Notes: a model not told the origin generated them from the sequence alone. DNA of 64,000 nt from an uncultured Kiritimatiellota bacterium (GCA_944389585.1 CALXMW010000006.1:62001-126000); one strand, 5' to 3'; shown: positions 1 to 8,868, counted from the first letter of the stretch. Numbers and translations: made by a program.

Positions 1-819
1 GCATCATGTGACATTCTCAAGGCCACGGCCACACAACGCTTCTTCTCGTCCGTTTTACGGCGCTTCCCCTCCATCGCAGAGATGTTCACGCATGAAGCGC
101 AACACTGTTTCACACGGAAACTGCGGCGGCTGGGACAGCTGGAAACGGAGCATGGGGCCTTAGACCAAAAGGATGTCTCCGCCACGCTGTGCACGGTCTT
201 TATGGGGGCGCTCTACCTCGCCTTCCGCCATCTCTACAACCATCCAGAAGGGCAACCCGAGGAATTGCGCGCCGCGCTCTTTCTCTTTATCCGCAGTTAC
301 GCCTACAGCGGGATGTTCCGCTACAACGCGCAAGGCGCCTTCAACGTCCCTTACGGCGGGATGGGCTACAACGCCAAGAGCCTACGCCCAAAACTGAATT
401 ACTATCGCTCCGCGCCCATCCGTGCGCGCTTTGCCGTCACGGCGCTGTTCAACCTGGACTTTGAGGAGTTTCTCCTGCAGACATCCCCGGGGAAAGAAGA
501 CTTCGTCTTTCTAGACCCACCTTACGACACGGATTTCAGCACCTACGCAAAGCACCCTTTCTCACAAGACGACCAGCGACGTCTTGCGAAATGCCTGCTC
601 AAATCCTGCTCGGCCAAATGGATGCTCGTCATCAAAGACACCCCCCTCATCCGCACGCTCTATGAAGGACAAGGCCTCAATATCATGGCCTTCGACAAAA
701 CCTATCAGGTCAGCTTCATGAACCGAAACAACCGCCGCGCTTCCCATTTGTTGATTGCCAACTATCCATTGCCGGGGCCCAAAATGCCTCCGAACAAGGC
801 TGGGAACAAGCGCCAATAA
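1..819 (+). CDS. DNA adenine methyltransferase, Dam/D12 class (5' end outside window)
   Basis: The reading frame is open from base 1, so the N-terminus, where the AdoMet-binding FxGxGS motif of this family sits, is missing. The visible part has the D12-class signatures: a GMFRYNAQGAFNVPYG block (substrate-recognition region) and the catalytic DPPY in FLDPPYDTDF, followed by a TYAKHPFSQDDQ segment typical of Dam homologues. It ends in a short basic tail. The product would methylate adenine N6, as a solitary regulator/repair methylase or as half of a restriction-modification system; no restriction gene lies downstream. Base composition is visibly lower in GC than the following genes, suggesting acquisition by transfer (inference). 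Confidence 0.88.
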   Translation, partial: ASCDILKATATQRFFSSVLRRFPSIAEMFTHEAQHCFTRKLRRLGQLETEHGALDQKDVSATLCTVFMGALYLAFRHLYNHPEGQPEELRAALFLFIRSYAYSGMFRYNAQGAFNVPYGGMGYNAKSLRPKLNYYRSAPIRARFAVTALFNLDFEEFLLQTSPGKEDFVFLDPPYDTDFSTYAKHPFSQDDQRRLAKCLLKSCSAKWMLVIKDTPLIRTLYEGQGLNIMAFDKTYQVSFMNRNNRRASHLLIANYPLPGPKMPPNKAGNKRQ

Positions 820-995
820 CCGTCCATGGGCAGAGAGGGCGCCCCTTCCCTCTCGCAAACCATCTCATTTCGCAAAGCCATCACCACCATCATTGCCGTC
901 CCTCCCCGCCGCCGGCCGCCGCGTCGCCATCGCGCAAGGCTGAGGCGCGGCGCCGCCGTTTGAGGGGGCCCGGGGAATATGCCATAATGGACTCC

Positions 996-2498
996 ATGAA
1001 AACGGTTTGGTTTTGCCTGGCGGCGCTGACGTTTTGCGGGTGTCTGCAAAAGGCGCGCACGCCCTACAATGAGGTTTCCCTCTTCGGCGACGGCTCCGCC
1101 AACAGGTTGGAGGCGCCCCCCACGGTGGCGAATTATTGGCCGCTCTACCTGAGCGACGGCCACGCGAGCTATTGGCTGTGGCCCGTCATCAAGTCCTCAC
1201 CCGGCTGCTTCGCCCTCCTGCCGCTGTACAACTACGACCACGGCATCCACGACCTCCTCTGGTTCGTCACCCTCTCGCCCGAAAGCGGGGAATACCGCGT
1301 CTGGCCGGTCTTCTACCGTTGCCCCGCGTGGTGGATGCTTGCCCCCTTCGCCTACGCCGCCGACGAGGCGGGCTACGAATCCGCCGGCTCGCCCTTCCTC
1401 TTCAACTGGGACCGCACGTGGCACACCACCGCCGCCCGCACCGGCACCGAGGCCCGCGTCGCCCCGCGCAGGGAAGCGTGGAACCTCGGGCTCGTGCTGT
1501 GGGGCCTCGAAAAAACCTACTCCCGGCCCAAGGGCGCCCTGCCCGCGGATCTGCTGGAAACGGACGGCTGGCACGCCGACCGTCAAGGCACGGAGTGGGG
1601 CGTCCTCCTCGGCGCGTTGGGCGCGGAGCGCTCGACCACCGTCTACCGCCCTTGGAAGTGGGCGTCCAGCCGCGGGCACACCTTCGGATGGCTCCTCTGG
1701 CGATGGAACGAATGGCTGGATTACGACGCCGGGCCCAGCAGCCTCCGCCGTGCCTGGTTCACGCCTGTCTACGCCTACAGCTTCACCCAAGACCTCAAGA
1801 CGGGCAAGGTCTCCCGCTCCGACCACGGCCTCGCCCTCAGCGCCGTCGCCTGGTATTTCCGGGACGGCGCCTACGCCGGCTCCCGCCTCCTCTGGGGGAT
1901 CCTCTTCGACGACGACATCCGGCAACAAGGGGGCGCCTGCCACACCCGCGACACCGACGCCCTCCTCGGCCTCCTCTACAACCGCGAGCGCGAGGTGCAA
2001 GACTTCACCCGGAAGAGCGGCGACGACCCCTCCCAGCGCGCCCGCACCCTCACCGACAACGTCGACACCAAGGCCCTCCTCGGCCTGCTCTACAGCCACA
2101 AACGCACCGACGAACGCCGCTGGCGCTGGCCCATCGACTCCGCCCAGCCCGAGACGCCCCGGCGCGATCAGTATGACGAAGCCCTCTCCGTCCTCACGCC
2201 GATCGTCTACCGCTACGAAGGCCAAAGCCGCGACGGCTCCTTCGCCAGCCGCAGCCTCTTCGGCCTCCTCTACGACCGCTCCTTCAAGGCCGCCAACGAC
2301 ACCGAGACCCTGGGCATCCTCGGCTACCTCTACCGCTACAACCGCTACGCCAACGGCACCGTCACCCGCGCCGCCTTCCCCTTCCTCAACCTCACCACCC
2401 ACACCGACCGCCCCGACTGGTCCTTCTCCATCCTTCACAAACTCTTCCGCATCGAACGCACCGAAGGCGGCCTCGACTGGTGGCTCTTCTGGCTCTGA
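996..2498 (+). CDS. secreted/lipoprotein of unknown function with repeated LLGLLY-type motif
   Basis: 500 residues with a hydrophobic N-terminal signal containing cysteines (MKTVWFCLAALTFCGC), so probably a lipoprotein or exported protein. Starts at 960 (TTG) and 987 (ATG) are in frame, but 987 overlaps a CATAAT -10 box (983-988). The ATG at 996 lies 7 nt after that box, the spacing seen at other genes here. The C-terminal half repeats a short aromatic/aliphatic motif (LLGLLYNRE, LLGLLYSHK, LFGLLYDRS, ILGYLYRYN, also LWGILFDD) roughly every 30-60 residues, as expected for beta-strand repeats. No family recognised; a beta-barrel or beta-solenoid envelope protein is a guess. Confidence 0.75.
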   Translation: MKTVWFCLAALTFCGCLQKARTPYNEVSLFGDGSANRLEAPPTVANYWPLYLSDGHASYWLWPVIKSSPGCFALLPLYNYDHGIHDLLWFVTLSPESGEYRVWPVFYRCPAWWMLAPFAYAADEAGYESAGSPFLFNWDRTWHTTAARTGTEARVAPRREAWNLGLVLWGLEKTYSRPKGALPADLLETDGWHADRQGTEWGVLLGALGAERSTTVYRPWKWASSRGHTFGWLLWRWNEWLDYDAGPSSLRRAWFTPVYAYSFTQDLKTGKVSRSDHGLALSAVAWYFRDGAYAGSRLLWGILFDDDIRQQGGACHTRDTDALLGLLYNREREVQDFTRKSGDDPSQRARTLTDNVDTKALLGLLYSHKRTDERRWRWPIDSAQPETPRRDQYDEALSVLTPIVYRYEGQSRDGSFASRSLFGLLYDRSFKAANDTETLGILGYLYRYNRYANGTVTRAAFPFLNLTTHTDRPDWSFSILHKLFRIERTEGGLDWWLFWL

Positions 2499-2527
2499 GC
2501 GCCACCGACGCCGCCCCGGGTTTGTGC

Positions 2528-2533
2528 TATACT
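2528..2533 (+). promoter_or_regulatory. -10 box of the UDP-sugar dehydrogenase gene
   Basis: TATACT preceded by TTGTGC, matching the extended -10 pattern seen before many genes in this window. It lies 30 nt upstream of the ATG at 2564. Confidence 0.55.
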
Positions 2534-2563
2534 AAAGACAACGTTGCTGAAAGGATTGCGTAC

Positions 2564-3853
2564 ATGGACAAGATCGCCGTCGTTGGTTTGGGTTACGTGG
2601 GGCTGCCGCTCTGCCTGCAATTCTCCCGTTCGGGCGTGGACGTCACGGGCATCGACGTCGACCGCCGCAAGGTCGAGGCCGTGAACGCCGGTCAAAGCTA
2701 CATCAAGCACATCACCGCCGAGAGCATCGCCGAGCAGATCCGGGGCGGCCACTTCCGCGCCACCGATGACTTCGCCGTGTGCGACGGCGTCGACGCCGTC
2801 ATCATCTGCGTGCCCACGCCGCTGAACAAGAACCGCGAGCCCGACATCTCCTACATCACCGACACGGGCCGCGCCATCGCCCCGCACCTGCACAAGGGCA
2901 TGCTCGTCTGCCTCGAATCCACCACCTATCCCGGCACCACCGACGGCGAGCTCCGCGCCGTGCTCGAGCAGGGCAGCGGCCTCAAGGCCGGCACCGACTT
3001 CCACCTCGCCTTCAGCCCCGAGCGCGAGGACCCCGGCAACCCCCACAGCGTTGTCGCCTCCATCCCCAAGGTCGTCGGCGGCTACACCCCCGCCTGCCTC
3101 GAGGCCGTCACCAAGCTCTATTCCAAGGCCATCCACACCCTCGTGCCCGTCAGCAGCTGCCGCGCCGCCGAGGCCGCCAAAATCACCGAGAACACCTTCC
3201 GCTGCGTGAACATCGCCCTCGTGAACGAGCTCAAGCAGGTCTACCAGGCCATGGGCATCGACGTCTGGGAGGTCATCGCCGCCGCCGCCACTAAGCCCTT
3301 CGGCTTCATGCCCTTCTGGCCCGGCCCCGGCCTGGGCGGCCACTGCATCCCCATCGACCCCTTCTACCTCACCTGGAAGGCCCGCGAGTTCGGGCAGTAC
3401 ACCAAGTTCATCGAGCTCGCCGGCGAGGTCAACACCGCCATGCCCGACTGGGTCGTCGACCGCGTCGCCGAGGCCCTCAACGACCGCGCCAAGGCCGTCA
3501 AAGGCTCCAAGATTCTCATCCTCGGCCTCTCCTACAAGGCCAACGTCGACGACGACCGCGAGTCCCCCACCTACATCCTCATGGAGAAGCTCGAGGCCCG
3601 CGGCGCCACGGTGGACTACCACGACGGCTACCTCCCCGTCATCCGCGAGACCCGCGAGCACCCGCACTTCGCCGGCCGCAAATCCGTCCCCCTCACCCCC
3701 GAGAACGTCAAGGGTTACGACTGCGTCCTCATCGCCACCGCCCACAAAGACGTCGACTACGCCGCCCTGGCCCAATCCGCCGACCTCATCGTCGACACCC
3801 GCAACGCCATGGCCGCCGTCCCCACCAAACCCGGCCAAGTCTGGAAGGCCTAA
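2564..3853 (+). CDS. wbpA: UDP-N-acetyl-D-glucosamine/mannosamine 6-dehydrogenase
   Basis: 429 residues, a full-length UDP-glucose/GDP-mannose dehydrogenase family enzyme that oxidises C6 of a UDP-HexNAc to the uronic acid, feeding O-antigen or exopolysaccharide synthesis. It begins with the NAD-binding GLGYVGLPLCLQFSRSG fold. The catalytic cysteine lies in PGLGGHCIPIDPFYLTWKA, a wording typical of WbpA-type UDP-GlcNAc dehydrogenases. C-terminal ILGLSYKANVDDDRESP marks the UDP-binding domain. The ATG at 2564 has GAAAGG upstream and puts the Rossmann motif at the N-terminus; an in-frame upstream extension to 2480 runs into the preceding gene and is rejected. Which epimer it uses cannot be told from sequence alone. 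Confidence 0.93.
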   Translation: MDKIAVVGLGYVGLPLCLQFSRSGVDVTGIDVDRRKVEAVNAGQSYIKHITAESIAEQIRGGHFRATDDFAVCDGVDAVIICVPTPLNKNREPDISYITDTGRAIAPHLHKGMLVCLESTTYPGTTDGELRAVLEQGSGLKAGTDFHLAFSPEREDPGNPHSVVASIPKVVGGYTPACLEAVTKLYSKAIHTLVPVSSCRAAEAAKITENTFRCVNIALVNELKQVYQAMGIDVWEVIAAAATKPFGFMPFWPGPGLGGHCIPIDPFYLTWKAREFGQYTKFIELAGEVNTAMPDWVVDRVAEALNDRAKAVKGSKILILGLSYKANVDDDRESPTYILMEKLEARGATVDYHDGYLPVIRETREHPHFAGRKSVPLTPENVKGYDCVLIATAHKDVDYAALAQSADLIVDTRNAMAAVPTKPGQVWKA

Positions 3854-3871
3854 CCGCGCCTCCCGGCGCGC

Positions 3872-3951
3872 GGAAGGTTGGAGGCTTAGAGGCTGGACAC
3901 TTGGTGCGCGGCCCACGACAGGCAAACCAAGCCCCACGCCTCCAACCTTCC
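3872..3951. repeat. intergenic inverted repeat of GGAAGGTTGGAGGC type
   Basis: GGAAGGTTGGAGGC at 3872-3885 is exactly repeated in inverse orientation at 3938-3951, giving a 14-bp stem around a 52-nt spacer with the related sequence TTAGAGGCTGGA. The same purine-rich words occur at 40146-40258. There is no U-tract, so it is not an ordinary intrinsic terminator. Confidence 0.7.
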
Positions 3952-3981
3952 AAGTTCCCACGCGGCTGAAAGGAACGAGCC

Positions 3982-5601
3982 ATGAAGGTTGTCATCATCG
4001 GCGGGGTGGCCGCGGGGGCGAGCGCGGCGGCAAGGCTGAGGCGGCTGGACGAGTTCGCCGAGATTGTAATGGTGGAGAAGGGCCCCGCCATCTCCTACGC
4101 CAATTGCGGCCTGCCCTACCACGTGGGCGGCGTCATCCCCGACCGCGACGACCTGCTGGTGATGTCCGCCGAGGGCTTTCGCAAGCGTTTCAACGTGGAC
4201 GTGCGGGTGAACTGCGAGGCCACGGCCATCGACCGCGCGGCCAAAACCGTCACCGTGCGCAACGCCGACGGCACGGTGGAGGCGCTCCCCTACGACCGCC
4301 TGCTCCTGTCCACCGGTTCGCTCCCCATCCGCATCCCCATCCCCGGCCTGCCCGACGACCGCGTCTTCACCCTCAACTCCCTGACGGACATGGACCGCCT
4401 CATCGCCGCCGCGCGCGGCGCGAAGTCCGCGCTCGTCCTCGGCGGCGGGGCCATCGGCGTGGAGACGGCCGAGAACCTGGCCCGCCGCGGCCTCAAGACC
4501 ACCCTCGTGGAGAAGGCCCCGAACATCCTCCCCGCCATGCTCGACCCCGAGATGGCCACCTGGGCCGAGGACGCCCTCCGCGAGACGGGCATCGACCTCC
4601 GCACCAAGCGCACCGTCGGCGCCTGGGCGGGCGGCGTCGCCACGCTCGACGACGGCGCGGCCGTCCCCGCCGACCTCGTCGTCATGGCCCTGGGCGTGCG
4701 CCCCAACAGCGCCCTCGCCAAGGCCGCCGGCCTCGACCTCGGCCCCCGCGGGCACATCAAGGTGGATTGCCATCTGCAAACCTCCGACCCCGACATCTTC
4801 GCCGCCGGCGACGCGGTCGTGGTGGAGGGCTCGGCCATCGCGCTCGCCGGCCCAGCCAACAAGCAGGGCCGCATCGCGGCGGCCAATGTCGCCAAGGGCA
4901 ACAACCCGGATTCTTATTGCTCCATCACCCCACAGACCGGCGCAAGCGTCGTGAAAGTGGGAGGCCTCGCCGTCGCCGCGACGGGGCTCCCCGAGTCACG
5001 CTTGGGGGACGACACGGCTTCCCTGCGCGTCATGTACGCCCATCCCATGGATCACGCGGGTTACTACCCCGGAGCCGTGCCCATGCACCTCAAGTTTGTC
5101 TTGGATGAGGATGAAAAGATCCTGGGTGCGCAGGCTGTGGGGCCGGCGGGCGTGGTCACGCAGATGGGTGTCCTCTCCGTGGCCCTGCAGCGCGGGATGC
5201 GACCCATGGACGTGTCGGATTTTGACCTCTGTTATGCGCCGCCCTACGGATCCGCCAAGGCCCCCGTGAACATGCTCGGCATGATTGCGGAGAACATCGA
5301 GGACGACCTCACACGCCCCATCACGCCCACGCAAATCCCCGGGGGGGCCTTCCTGCTGGACGTGCGCGAGCCCGCGGAGGTCGCGGCGGGCACCATCCCC
5401 GGCGCGGTGAACATCCCGCTCGGGGACTTGCGCGGGCGCCTCGCGGAATTGCCGAAAGAGCGCCCCATCGTCGCCTTCTGCAAGGTGGGCCAGCGCGGTT
5501 ACTTCGCCGAGCGCATCTTGGCCCAGCGCGGCTACGACGTCTTCAACCTCTCCGGCGGCTACACCACGTGGCTGGCCTGCAAGAAGGCGGGGCTCCTGTG
5601 A
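3982..5601 (+). CDS. CoA-disulfide reductase/rhodanese fusion (FAD-dependent)
   Basis: 539 residues. Residues 1-440 form a pyridine nucleotide-disulfide oxidoreductase of the CoA-disulfide reductase type: FAD-binding VIIGGVAAGASAAARLRR at the N-terminus, a single redox cysteine (Cys42) in SYANCGLPYHVGG, and NAD(P)-binding LVLGGGAIGVETAENLARRG. Residues about 450-539 are a rhodanese domain with active-site Cys500 in AFCKVGQRG. CoADR-Rhd proteins reduce CoA disulfide, persulfides or polysulfide with NAD(P)H in the cytoplasm. The ATG at 3982 follows GAAAGGA. The stop codon overlaps the GTG start of the next gene by 4 nt, so the two are translationally coupled although functionally unrelated. Confidence 0.93.
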   Translation: MKVVIIGGVAAGASAAARLRRLDEFAEIVMVEKGPAISYANCGLPYHVGGVIPDRDDLLVMSAEGFRKRFNVDVRVNCEATAIDRAAKTVTVRNADGTVEALPYDRLLLSTGSLPIRIPIPGLPDDRVFTLNSLTDMDRLIAAARGAKSALVLGGGAIGVETAENLARRGLKTTLVEKAPNILPAMLDPEMATWAEDALRETGIDLRTKRTVGAWAGGVATLDDGAAVPADLVVMALGVRPNSALAKAAGLDLGPRGHIKVDCHLQTSDPDIFAAGDAVVVEGSAIALAGPANKQGRIAAANVAKGNNPDSYCSITPQTGASVVKVGGLAVAATGLPESRLGDDTASLRVMYAHPMDHAGYYPGAVPMHLKFVLDEDEKILGAQAVGPAGVVTQMGVLSVALQRGMRPMDVSDFDLCYAPPYGSAKAPVNMLGMIAENIEDDLTRPITPTQIPGGAFLLDVREPAEVAAGTIPGAVNIPLGDLRGRLAELPKERPIVAFCKVGQRGYFAERILAQRGYDVFNLSGGYTTWLACKKAGLL

Positions 5602-6719
5602 CAATCGTCCAAATCCTGCCCTCACTCAACGACGGCGGCGTGGAGCGCGGCGTGGTGGACAGCAACCGCCTCTACGTCCAGGCCGGCCACGAAAGCTGGG
5701 TCATCTCCGCCGGCGGCAAGCGCGTCGCCCAAATCGAGGCCGCCGGCGGCCGCCACCTCACGCTCGACGTGAAGTCCAAGAACCCGCTCACCGCGCCTCG
5801 GCGCGCCTGGGCGCTCCGCCGCGCCCTGCGCGAGATCCGCCCCGACCTCGTCCACTTCCGCAGCCGCGTGCCGGGCTGGCTCACCCTCTGGGCCAACCGC
5901 CCGCTTGGCCTCCCCACCGTCTCGACGATGCACGGCCTCAACCATCCCGGGCTCTACAGCAGCGTCATGGTGCGGGCCGACCGCGTCATCTGCGTCTCCA
6001 CCGCCGGCCGCGCCTTCGTCCGCGAACACTACCCCTGGGTGCCCGAGGCACGCCTTGCCGTCATCCCGCGCGGCGTGGATCTGGAAACCTTCGACCCCGC
6101 GCGCCTCGACGCCGCCTGGCAGGCCGACTTCCGCAAACGCTGGGGCCTCGAAGGCAGGTTCGTCGCCGCCGCCATCGGGCGCGTCTCGCGCCTCAAGGGC
6201 GTGGACGTCCTCATCCGCGCCGTGGCCGAGCTCAAGGACGCCTGGCCCGAACTCACCGCCCTCGTCGTCGGCGGCCCGCAAAAACACCAAGAGGACTACC
6301 TCGACGAACTCCAGGCCCTCGCCCGCGGCCTCGGCGTGGCAGACCGCGTCGTCTTCACCGGCAGCCAAAGCCACATCCCCGAGATCGACGCGCTGGCCGA
6401 CGTCCTCTGCTCCTGCAACGTCAGCAAGCCCGAGAGCTTCGGGCGCACCGTCGCCGAGGCCCTCGCCATGGAGACCCCCGTCGTCGCCGCCGCCCACGGC
6501 GGCGTCCTCGACATCGTGCGCGACGGCGTGGACGGCTTCCTTGTGCCCCCCGGCGACGCCCACGCCCTGGCCCAGGCCCTCCGCCGCGTCCGCGACGCCC
6601 GCCTCGGCCCCCTGCGCCCCCACATCGCCGACTGTTTCACCGCCGAGCGCATGGCCCAGGCCACCCTCGCGCTCTACGACGCGCTCCTCGACAAGCAAAA
6701 AGTTGCAACAGCCCCCTGA
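5598..6719 (+). CDS. glycosyltransferase family 4
   Basis: 373 residues, GT-B fold. The N-terminus TIVQILPSLNDGGVERGVVD carries the GG(V)E signature of donor/acceptor loops in GT4 enzymes. The C-terminal half has the expected EX7E motif in SKPESFGRTVAEALAMETP. It transfers a nucleotide-activated sugar, probably at the cytoplasmic side of the inner membrane in surface glycan assembly. I chose GTG at 5598, which overlaps the preceding stop (GTGA) and starts exactly at the first beta-strand; an in-frame ATG at 5568 would lie inside the upstream gene. The WbpA-type dehydrogenase nearby fits a sugar-nucleotide/glycan role. Confidence 0.88.
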   Translation: MTIVQILPSLNDGGVERGVVDSNRLYVQAGHESWVISAGGKRVAQIEAAGGRHLTLDVKSKNPLTAPRRAWALRRALREIRPDLVHFRSRVPGWLTLWANRPLGLPTVSTMHGLNHPGLYSSVMVRADRVICVSTAGRAFVREHYPWVPEARLAVIPRGVDLETFDPARLDAAWQADFRKRWGLEGRFVAAAIGRVSRLKGVDVLIRAVAELKDAWPELTALVVGGPQKHQEDYLDELQALARGLGVADRVVFTGSQSHIPEIDALADVLCSCNVSKPESFGRTVAEALAMETPVVAAAHGGVLDIVRDGVDGFLVPPGDAHALAQALRRVRDARLGPLRPHIADCFTAERMAQATLALYDALLDKQKVATAP

Positions 6720-6732
6720 AGTTTGGCATACT
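6703..6732 (+). promoter_or_regulatory. promoter of the DUF3332 lipoprotein pair
   Basis: TTGCAA (6703-6708), an 18-nt spacer ending in TTTGG, then CATACT (6727-6732). The element overlaps the 3' end of the glycosyltransferase gene. Confidence 0.6.
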
Positions 6733-6774
6733 AATGGCGTTTTGCGAGACCCACCCGCAGAAAGGAAAAGAGAA

Positions 6775-7224
6775 ATGAAGAAGATGATTTACGGCGCGGC
6801 CGCCGCGCTCGTCCTCATGGCCACCGGCTGCACCGGCTCGTTCCAGCTCGTCCAGGCCGTCCACCGCTGGCACACCAACTTCGAGAACCCCTGGACCGAC
6901 GAAGTCTGCTACCTCGTCGCCTGCATCCTCCCCATCTACGCCGCCGCCTGGGTCGTCGACACCGTCTTCCTCAACTCCGTCGAGTTCTGGATCGGCCAGA
7001 ACCCCATCTCCGTCAAGACCGCCGACGCCACCCTCACCCGCACCGGCGAGAACACCGCCCTCCTCGCCAGCGACGCCACCGGCGAGACCTACACCCTCAC
7101 CCGCACCGGCGACAACGCCTACACCCTCACCGATGCCCAGGGCAACACCCTCGACTGCACCGTCCAGGGCTCCCTCCTCACCATGACCGACGCCAACGGC
7201 TTCAGCCGCACCGTCCTGCTCTGA
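6775..7224 (+). CDS. DUF3332 family lipoprotein (first of a tandem pair)
   Basis: 149 residues. Signal peptide with lipobox MATGC, so predicted to be lipid-anchored. The body matches the DUF3332 layout: SFQLVQAVHRWH..., a hydrophobic VCYLVACILPIYAAAWVVDT segment, then LNSVEFWIGQNP. The C-terminal half is a threonine-rich beta region with repeated TLTRTG units. Start chosen at ATG 6775 behind AAAGGAAAAGAG. It has its own promoter and is followed 61 nt later by a paralogue with the same architecture. The family has no known function. Confidence 0.85.
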   Translation: MKKMIYGAAAALVLMATGCTGSFQLVQAVHRWHTNFENPWTDEVCYLVACILPIYAAAWVVDTVFLNSVEFWIGQNPISVKTADATLTRTGENTALLASDATGETYTLTRTGDNAYTLTDAQGNTLDCTVQGSLLTMTDANGFSRTVLL

Positions 7225-7285
7225 GCCTGCCCCCTTCGGGCCGGGGTCACCCCCCGGCCCAAACAACGACACGAAAGGCAACAAC

Positions 7286-7762
7286 ATGAAAAAAGCCGCA
7301 TTCCTCACCCTCGCCGCCCTCACCCTCGGCCTTTCCACCGTCGGCTGCATCGGCGACAAGAACACCTTCTGCCTCTTCAACGGCGTCCTCAAGTGGAACA
7401 AGACCGCCAGCGACGAGATCTGGATCAACGAGCTCATCTTCCTGGGCCTCTGCATCATCCCCGTCTACCCCATCTGCCTCTTCGCCGACACCATCGTCTT
7501 CAACTCCATCGACTTCTGGACCGGCGACAACCCCATGGCCAAGCTCGCCGGCACCGACGGCAACGGCAACGCCTACGCCATCACCCCCAACGGCGACGGC
7601 ACCGCCACCTTCACCTACGGCGACCAGGTCTGCCTCCTCACCCCCACCGCCCAGGGCGTCACCCTCTCCCAAGACGGCGTCACCCTCGGCACCTACACCC
7701 AGAACGGCTCCCTCGTCACCTTCACCGCCGCCGACGGCACCACCCGCACCATCCTCCGCTAA
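7286..7762 (+). CDS. DUF3332 family lipoprotein (second of a tandem pair)
   Basis: 158 residues. Lipobox STVGC after a signal peptide. The core KWNKTASDEIWINELIFLGL, CIIPVYPICLFADTIVFNS and DFWTGDNP follows the DUF3332 pattern more closely than its upstream paralogue, and the C-terminal part is again a Thr/Gly-rich beta region. AAAGGC precedes the ATG. It was probably produced by local duplication and shares the upstream promoter; a strong terminator follows 20 nt after the stop. Envelope location is inferred from the lipobox, and the function is unknown. Confidence 0.85.
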   Translation: MKKAAFLTLAALTLGLSTVGCIGDKNTFCLFNGVLKWNKTASDEIWINELIFLGLCIIPVYPICLFADTIVFNSIDFWTGDNPMAKLAGTDGNGNAYAITPNGDGTATFTYGDQVCLLTPTAQGVTLSQDGVTLGTYTQNGSLVTFTAADGTTRTILR

Positions 7763-7781
7763 GCGAGACCCGAACCCAAAC

Positions 7782-7813
7782 AAAAAGGCCGCCCACCCCG
7801 GGCGGCCTTTTTC
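7782..7813. terminator. bidirectional intrinsic terminator
   Basis: GGCCGCCC (7787-7794), loop ACCCC, GGGCGGCC (7800-7807), flanked by A5 and T5. It sits between the convergent DUF3332 and PHP genes and can serve both strands. Confidence 0.92.
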
Positions 7814-8830
7814 TCACGGGCTCAGGCAATCCCCCGGCGAAAGCCCCAGCTCCGCCAACGTCCGCAGATGGGGCCGCAGATCCGCGATGTCCCGCGTCAC
7901 ATGCGCGTCCGTCCCCAGCGAGATCCCCGCCCCCTCCTCCAGGCACACCCGGAAGAACTCAAGCTCGAACGGGTTTTTGTGGTGGTTGATCTCCGCCGCC
8001 ACCCCCGTCTGCGCCAACATCCGCGCCACCGGCCTGTACAACTCCCGCGGCACCGGCCGCCCCGCCCACGGGAAATACCGGAACGGATGCGCCAACACCT
8101 GGATCGGTTGCTGCAACAACCGCTCCACATCCCGCATCCACGCCCGCACCACCTCCGCCTGCGTCGCCCCCGGCGCAAGCCCCTCCACCTCGTGGATCGC
8201 CCCGATCAGATAATCCCACCCCTCCCGATCCTCCGGTGCCAGGCAAAACCGCCCGCCCCCGAACAGATCCACCTCCAGCCCGAAGCGCACCCGCGGCCCA
8301 AGCAGCGCCCGCAGCCCCTCCACCCACGCCCGATACGCCGCCATCCGCCCGCGCCCCTCAGACGCCCACACCCCCTCCACGAACCCCGGATCCCCCTGCC
8401 ACCGAAACTTCAGCGCGTCAGAAGGGAAATACAACGCGAACGCATGCTCCGAAAAACCCTGCGTCTCCACCCCCAACGCCAACGACAACGCCGCCGCGTC
8501 CATTAGGTCAATCCCCCGCCCGCAATAGGCGAACTGCGTGTGCGCGTGCCAATCATGCAGCCCCCCCGGCACCCGCAAATCCACCGCGCGCCCCCCCACG
8601 AACACCGTGAACGCATCCCCGCACGCCGGCACCGCCCCCTCCACGCACCCCAGCCCATGCCGCGCCGCCTCCCCCACGAACCGGCACCGCGCCGCCGGCG
8701 CCATCCCCCGCGGCAACGTCACCCCCGCCACCTCCGCCCCCGCCAAGCGCGCCGCCTTCACGGCCTTGTCCAACAACAACACCCCGAAAGGCGAACCCAC
8801 CAACGCATCCGTCAAAACAATCCTGTCCAT
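7814..8830 (-). CDS. PHP-domain metal-dependent phosphoesterase (histidinol-phosphatase-like)
   Basis: 338 residues. The PHP metal ligands are visible: HDWHAHTQFAYC (motif I), a central FGLEVDLFG, LAHPFRYFP, then EINHHKNPFE and LGTDAHVTRD. This layout matches PHP proteins annotated as histidinol-phosphatase or related phosphoesterases; the first ~110 residues are an unusual extension before motif I. The ATG at 8830 lies only 6 nt from a TATAAT -10 box, so the message is probably leaderless. An open frame continues upstream to 9322 but runs antisense through a glycosyltransferase in another frame and is rejected. Substrate is unknown; no his genes are nearby. Confidence 0.85.
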   Translation of the reverse strand: MDRIVLTDALVGSPFGVLLLDKAVKAARLAGAEVAGVTLPRGMAPAARCRFVGEAARHGLGCVEGAVPACGDAFTVFVGGRAVDLRVPGGLHDWHAHTQFAYCGRGIDLMDAAALSLALGVETQGFSEHAFALYFPSDALKFRWQGDPGFVEGVWASEGRGRMAAYRAWVEGLRALLGPRVRFGLEVDLFGGGRFCLAPEDREGWDYLIGAIHEVEGLAPGATQAEVVRAWMRDVERLLQQPIQVLAHPFRYFPWAGRPVPRELYRPVARMLAQTGVAAEINHHKNPFELEFFRVCLEEGAGISLGTDAHVTRDIADLRPHLRTLAELGLSPGDCLSP

Positions 8831-8836
8831 GCCCCC

Positions 8837-8842
8837 ATTATA
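8837..8842 (-). promoter_or_regulatory. -10 box of the PHP gene, leaderless arrangement
   Basis: On the minus strand CGTGGTATAATGGGGGCATG: TATAAT is separated from the ATG by 6 nt, so transcription should begin at or next to the start codon. Confidence 0.7.
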
Positions 8843-8868
8843 CCACGCCCCGCAAACCCGCGCCCCAC

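Noticed and set aside
820..982. Possible small ORFs between the methylase and the lipoprotein gene
   Set aside because: Short overlapping frames with no ribosome binding site and arginine/proline-rich shadow composition.
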